Source: Methanobacteriota archaeon (GTDB lineage Archaea > Hydrothermarchaeota > Hydrothermarchaeia > Hydrothermarchaeales > JAADFM01). From it: a stretch of DNA of 9,457 nt. The stretch lies in NCBI GenBank assembly GCA_013152845.1, contig JAADFM010000048.1, positions 1 to 9,457 on the forward strand, read 5' to 3'. The notes under the pieces were generated by a model, which was not told where the DNA came from, did not search any database, and saw only the letters and a list, made by a program, of their open reading frames with translations. The position numbers and the translations under genes are program-made. Positions 6,178 through 9,457 of this stretch are shown piece by piece; the stretch's first letter is position 1, and every line of letters begins with the position of its first letter.

Positions 6178-7104
6178 ATGGAATGCATCACCGCCGAATC
6201 CCTGAACCGCCCCGAGGTGAAGAGGTGGCACCGGCGCATCCTGGAGAGGTACACCCCGCCGGAGGGTACCGCCCTGACCGTCTTCCTGCCCTGCTCGGCC
6301 AGGAAGCCCTACTCCACCTCCAGGTCCCACCGGATATTCCGCGAATACATAAGGAGAGGGGCGGGCAGGGGATACGGCCACCTCCATGAGGTCGTCCTCA
6401 CCTCCCCCCTGGGCATGGTCCCCCGGGAGCTGGAGGGGGTCTACCCCGCAGCCCACTACGACGTGCCGGTCACCGGGCACTGGACCGAAGAAGAGAAGGA
6501 GCTCGTGCGGCGGCTCATGGAGGACTACATGGAAAAGGCGGCCTGTCCTGCCATCGCCCACCTGGACGGCGCCCTGCGGGAGGTGTGCTCGGAGATGGGG
6601 GTCCCCCTGACCCCCCAGGGGTGTCTGTCCGAGGGGTCCCTGAGGGCCTTGAGACATGAGATAAGGGATGCCCTCTCGGACCTGCCGCCGAGGAAGAGGG
6701 ACCCCCTGGAGGGGCTGCGTAAGCTGGCGGACTTCCAGTTCGGCCCCGGGGCAGGGGAGCTGCTGTTCCCACCGGGTACTGAAACCAGGAGGTACCGCAT
6801 CTTCCACCAGGGACGCCAGACCGCCTCCATCAACCCCAGGGACGGCCTCCTCTCCCTGACACTGGAGGGAGCAGGGCTCCTCCTCCCCCTGGGAAGGTAC
6901 AGGGTGGAGATATCCTTCAGGCCCACCTCCTCCAGCATCCTCTGCCCCGGGGTGGAGGGGGCGGACCCGGAGATACGGCCCGGGGACGAGGTCCTGGTCG
7001 TCCACGATGGCGGCCTCGCCGGCGTGGGGAGGGCGGTCCTGGGCGGGGAGGAGATGACAAGGGCACGGCGGGGACTGGCCGTGACCATGAGGCACAGGAG
7101 ATGA
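6178..7104 (+). CDS. arcS: Archaeosine synthase subunit ArcS, short form (core plus PUA domain)
   Basis: ArcS (also called TgtA2) attaches lysine to preQ0 at position 15 of tRNA; its partner RaSEA then completes archaeosine, which stabilises the tRNA core. The 308 residues contain the ArcS hallmark FLPCSARKPYSTSRSHRIF at 36-54, then LTSPLGMVPRELEGVYPAAHYDVPVTGHW (74-102), which identify the catalytic core domain. The C-terminus (about 234-308) is a PUA RNA-binding domain: CPGV, then IRPGDEVLVV, GVGRAVLGGEEM and RRGLAVTMRH. Many ArcS proteins are far longer because of an N-terminal TGT-like domain; here there is none, and ATG 6178 follows directly on the promoter region, so the short form looks genuine. 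The stop overlaps the hflX start (ATGA, 7101-7104). No tRNA-guanine transglycosylase (arcTGT) gene is in the window. Confidence 0.9.
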   Translation: MECITAESLNRPEVKRWHRRILERYTPPEGTALTVFLPCSARKPYSTSRSHRIFREYIRRGAGRGYGHLHEVVLTSPLGMVPRELEGVYPAAHYDVPVTGHWTEEEKELVRRLMEDYMEKAACPAIAHLDGALREVCSEMGVPLTPQGCLSEGSLRALRHEIRDALSDLPPRKRDPLEGLRKLADFQFGPGAGELLFPPGTETRRYRIFHQGRQTASINPRDGLLSLTLEGAGLLLPLGRYRVEISFRPTSSSILCPGVEGADPEIRPGDEVLVVHDGGLAGVGRAVLGGEEMTRARRGLAVTMRHRR

Positions 7105-8131
7105 AGGCCGTCATCGTCGTGCTCAAAGGCCCGGACTTCGAGAGGCGCAGGGAGGAGATAGGGCTTCTGGCAGAGACGGCAGGCTACACCGTGGAGGGGC
7201 TCTTCACCCAGGCCGGACCCCCCAGGCCCAGGTTCTTCGTGGGAAAGGGCAAACTGGAGGAGGTGGGGGTCTTCATCAGGGAGCGGGGGGTGGAGGTGGT
7301 CGTCTTCGAGGACTTCCTGAGCTCGCGGCAGCTGATGGACCTGGAGGGGGAGCTGGGGGTGCCGGTCATGGACAGGTACGACCTCATCCTCAACGTCTTC
7401 GAGGCCCATGCAGGCTCCAGGGAGGCCATGCTCCAGATCGAGCTGGCCAGGCTCAAGCGCAAGCTGCCCTACATCAAGCTTCACACCGGCCGCAGGGTCA
7501 GGGAGGACCACCCGGGGTTCGGCAGCTCCGGGGAGTACGTGGTCCATTCCACCCTGACAGGCATCCACCGGAGGATTAAGAAGATCCAGGACACCCTCGA
7601 CCGCTCCACGAAGGTGGTGGAGGGCCAGACACGCCGGCGCAGGGAGATGGGGAAGGTGGTGGCACTGGCCGGCTACACCAACGTGGGCAAGACCACCCTG
7701 CTCAACGCCCTCACCGGCGCGGGGAAGCCCGCCAGGGACGAGCTCTTCACCACCCTGGGCCCGAAGACCGGCCGGATGGAGGACGGGGTCTTCATAACCG
7801 ACACCATCGGCTTCATCAGGAACCTGCCCCCTGAGCTGGTCCATGCCTTCCGCTCCACCCTGAGGTCCATCCAGGACTCGGACCTCATCTTGCTCATGTT
7901 AGACGCCTGCGATGATGTGGAAGAGTTCCAGAGGAAAAAGGACATCTGCGAGGAGACCCTCATGCGCTCGGCACCGACAGCATACCCCTCATCCATGTGC
8001 TGAACAAGGTGGACCTGGCCCGGGACCTTGAAAAGAAGCGGGACCTCCTGCCCGGGGCGGTGGAGATTTCCGCCAGGGAGGGCACCGGCATCGGGGAGCT
8101 GAAGGCCAGAATCCGGGAGGCGGTGACGTGA
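7101..8131 (+). CDS. hflX: HflX-type ribosome-associated GTPase (frame broken by one missing base)
   Basis: HflX is a translation-factor-class GTPase that binds the large ribosomal subunit and splits ribosomes. The N-terminal HflX domain includes RPRFFVGKGKLEEV (43-56), DFLSSRQLMDLE (71-82) and a helical linker (112-185) with the family's HTGRRVREDHPGFGSSGE. The G domain shows G1 GYTNVGKTT (191-199), a switch I TTLG (217-220) and G3 DTIGF (234-238). At codon 290 the given frame turns into nonsense and stops at 8003. The next frame supplies LGTDSIPLIHVLNKVDLARD, with G4 NKVD, and the G5-like SAREGTG, ending at TGA 8129-8131. Adding one C near 7967 gives ETLMRLGTDSIPL and a protein of about 343 residues, near the usual archaeal size. 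As given, the product lacks G4 and could not bind guanine properly. It overlaps arcS and RaSEA by 4 bases each, suggesting translational coupling. Confidence 0.93.
7964..7970 (+). other. Apparent single-base deletion in hflX
   Basis: The sequence reads atg cgc tcg gca ccg (M R S A P). With one more C (atg cgc ctc ggc acc gac agc) it reads M-R-L-G-T-D-S and leads straight into IPLIHVLNKVD. No slippery heptamer or downstream pseudoknot is apparent, so programmed frameshifting is unlikely. Confidence 0.85.
8115..8120 (+). promoter_or_regulatory. Ribosome binding site for RaSEA inside the end of hflX
   Basis: GGGAGG is followed by a 7-base spacer (cggtgac) to GTG 8128. This supports the GTG start and shows that RaSEA can be initiated directly, in addition to coupling through the GTGA overlap. 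Confidence 0.65.
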
Positions 8132-9207
8132 TAAACCCTGCCTTGGACGGGCTCATCAGGGAGATAAGGGCCAAGGGGCTGGAGAGGGCCGGGAGAAAGG
8201 CCAAAACAGTCTCATGGCGTGAGAGGGACTACCTGGACGGGACGGTGGAGGCAGGGGTGGTCATCATGCCCACCAGGGGGTGCTCATGGGGCCTGCGCTC
8301 GGGCTGCTCCATGTGCGGCTACGTGTATGACTCCCCGGCCGTGGTGGACTGGGATGCCCTCCTGGGGGACTTCACACATGCCCTGGAGGAGCTGGACGGG
8401 GTGCCCTACCTGAAGGTCTTCAACTCCGGCAGCTTCTTTGACGAGAGGGAGGTCCCGCCGGAGATGAGGGACAGGATAATTGGACTCGTAAACCAGGCAG
8501 GACCGAGGAGGCTCCAGGTGGAGTCCCGTCCGGAGTTCGTCACCCCGGAGGTCCTGGGGGAGACCGTGGATGCCCTCGACGCCGAGCTGGAGGTGGGGAT
8601 AGGTCTGGAAACCGCCAGCGACTATATCAGGACACACTGCATCAACAAGGGGTTCTCCCTGGAGGATTTCGAAAGGGCCCTGGGGAGCTGCCAGGACACC
8701 GGGGCGCCGGTGAAGGCCTACCTCCTGGTCAAACCACCCTTTCTGACCGAGAGGGAGGCGGTGGAGGATGCGGTGGCCTCGGCCCGCACGGCCTGCGAGA
8801 TGGGTGCCTCCAGGGTGTCCTTCAACCCCATGAACGTCCAGCGCGGGACCCTGGTGGAGGCCCTGTGGAGGCGGGGGGAGTACCGCCCGCCCTGGCTGTG
8901 GAGCATCGTGGAAATCCTCAAGAGGACCGCCGGGGAGGTGGAGGTGCCCGTGCTGTGCCACCCGACGGCGGCCGGGAAGGCCAGGGGCGCACACAACTGC
9001 GGGACCTGCGACCGCGAAATCGCAGGGGCCGTCGTGGAGTTCTCGGTGACCCAGGACATTAAACACCTGGAGGGCCTGGAGTGCCGGGAGATGTGGCAGG
9101 ACGTCCTCGAGCTGGAGGGCCTGGGCCAGACACCGGGGCCGATGGGCTTCTATGTCCGGGGCAGGGGCAACGGCGGCAACCGTTGGCCTGTCATATCTGG
9201 AAAATAA
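8128..9207 (+). CDS. raSEA: RaSEA, radical SAM enzyme for archaeosine formation
   Basis: This is the radical SAM partner of ArcS: it cleaves the lysine adduct on tRNA position 15, leaving the amidine of archaeosine. The 359-residue protein matches the archaeal family of radical SAM proteins known as TIGR01210. The iron-sulfur cluster cysteines are C52, C60 and C63 (MPTRGCSWGLRSGCSMCGY), a CX7CX2C spacing rather than the common CX3CX2C. Other family blocks are KVFNSGSFFDE, the strand VESRPEFVT, and EVGIGLETASDYIR with INKGFS. Near the C-terminus, C277 (LCHPT) and C291/C294 (AHNCGTCD) form a second conserved cysteine group, perhaps a metal site. GTG 8128 overlaps the hflX stop (GTGA) and has a well-placed ribosome binding site. 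It is the last gene of the arcS-hflX-RaSEA operon. Confidence 0.93.
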   Translation: MINPALDGLIREIRAKGLERAGRKAKTVSWRERDYLDGTVEAGVVIMPTRGCSWGLRSGCSMCGYVYDSPAVVDWDALLGDFTHALEELDGVPYLKVFNSGSFFDEREVPPEMRDRIIGLVNQAGPRRLQVESRPEFVTPEVLGETVDALDAELEVGIGLETASDYIRTHCINKGFSLEDFERALGSCQDTGAPVKAYLLVKPPFLTEREAVEDAVASARTACEMGASRVSFNPMNVQRGTLVEALWRRGEYRPPWLWSIVEILKRTAGEVEVPVLCHPTAAGKARGAHNCGTCDREIAGAVVEFSVTQDIKHLEGLECREMWQDVLELEGLGQTPGPMGFYVRGRGNGGNRWPVISGK

Positions 9208-9246
9208 GAGGAGGCCCCCCACCCCATAGGTCCCCACCCCGTGTCT

Positions 9247-9414
9247 TCAGGTGTAGACGAACTCCTGGTTGCCTTCCTCTATGATGCCCAGGACGACCAG
9301 CCTCTCCATTACCTCCTTGACGACGGCGGGCTTGAGGCCGGTGTAGGTGGAGATTTCCTCCACGCTGGCATCCTTGGTCTTCAGGATTTCTATGATGAGT
9401 TGTTCCAGGAGCAT
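9247..9414 (-). CDS. Small winged-helix-like DNA-binding protein of 55 residues, possibly longer
   Basis: The frame from ATG 9414 gives MLLEQLIIEILKTKDASVEE, then ISTYTGLKPAVVKEVMERLV, and ends VLGIIEEGNQEFVYT. The order helix, V-E-E-I helix, turn, helix with KPAVVKEVMERLVVLGII, then a short hairpin (EEGNQEFVY) is that of a minimal winged helix-turn-helix. It is probably a small transcription factor; the target is unknown. The start is uncertain: the frame stays open upstream to the window edge (residues NPIPKYFKGAVYT), and that stretch looks partly protein-like. Its third codon positions are much less G/C-rich than those of the genes here, so I favour ATG 9414. A GGGAG lies 11 bases before it, which is loose spacing. 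The gene converges with RaSEA, 39 bases away, with no clear terminator between them. Confidence 0.7.
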   Translation of the reverse strand: MLLEQLIIEILKTKDASVEEISTYTGLKPAVVKEVMERLVVLGIIEEGNQEFVYT

Positions 9415-9457
9415 GGTATATACTGCTCCCTTGAAGTACTTAGGGATTGGGTTTACA

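Noticed and set aside
6525..7844. A 439-residue frame antisense to arcS and hflX
   Set aside because: It has no family resemblance, and the sense strand is fully explained by ArcS and HflX.
7955..8010. Programmed frameshift in hflX
   Set aside because: There is no slippery heptamer of the X-XXY-YYZ type, and two other one-base length errors in the window make an error in the sequence the simpler explanation.
9208..9246. Possible terminator or small RNA between RaSEA and the winged-helix gene
   Set aside because: The spacer is C-rich, has no poly-T tract and shows no convincing hairpin.

Overview
The window is archaeal, almost certainly from a euryarchaeote. It carries an archaeal-type prolyl-tRNA synthetase, a group II chaperonin (thermosome) with a Gly/Met tail, an archaea-specific Cro/C1-type regulator, and the archaeosine synthase pair ArcS and RaSEA. 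Promoters are archaeal in style: a TATA element about 25 bases before a leaderless start, or a TATA element plus a strong AGGAGGTGA-type ribosome binding site. Codon third positions are mostly G or C and arginine is often AGG. I cannot name the genus from the sequence.

Layout, left to right. Positions 1-78 hold the C-terminus of a plus-strand protein that runs tail-to-tail into proS (minus, 53-1449). Behind proS is a 55-residue minus-strand gene with an excellent ribosome binding site (1496-1663). A divergent promoter (about 1681-1720) also serves a plus-strand transcriptional regulator (1721-2671). The thermosome gene follows with its own promoter and a hairpin/poly-T terminator (2714-4478). 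Next comes a small PepSY-like lipoprotein (4548-5012), which converges with an exported, C-terminally anchored six-bladed PD40/TolB-like propeller (minus, 5022-6110). From a second divergent promoter starts a tightly overlapped operon: a short ArcS (6178-7104), HflX (7101-8131) and RaSEA (8128-9207). The window ends with a small minus-strand winged-helix-like gene (9247-9414, possibly longer).

Themes. ArcS and RaSEA are the two partners that turn preQ0 at position 15 of tRNA into archaeosine. The ribosome-associated GTPase HflX sits between them, with ATGA and GTGA stop/start overlaps. Together with ProRS, much of the window concerns tRNA and translation. The lipoprotein and propeller act outside the cytoplasmic membrane.

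The most notable oddity is three single-base length differences that break conserved genes. One C is missing from a C run in proS (454-457), one C is extra at the thermosome start (2795-2798), and one C is missing in hflX (near 7967). Each repairs to a textbook family sequence with one base, so I read them first as sequencing or assembly errors rather than biology. I saw no CRISPR array, insertion sequence, rRNA or tRNA gene, and no clear sign of a new defence or mobile system.
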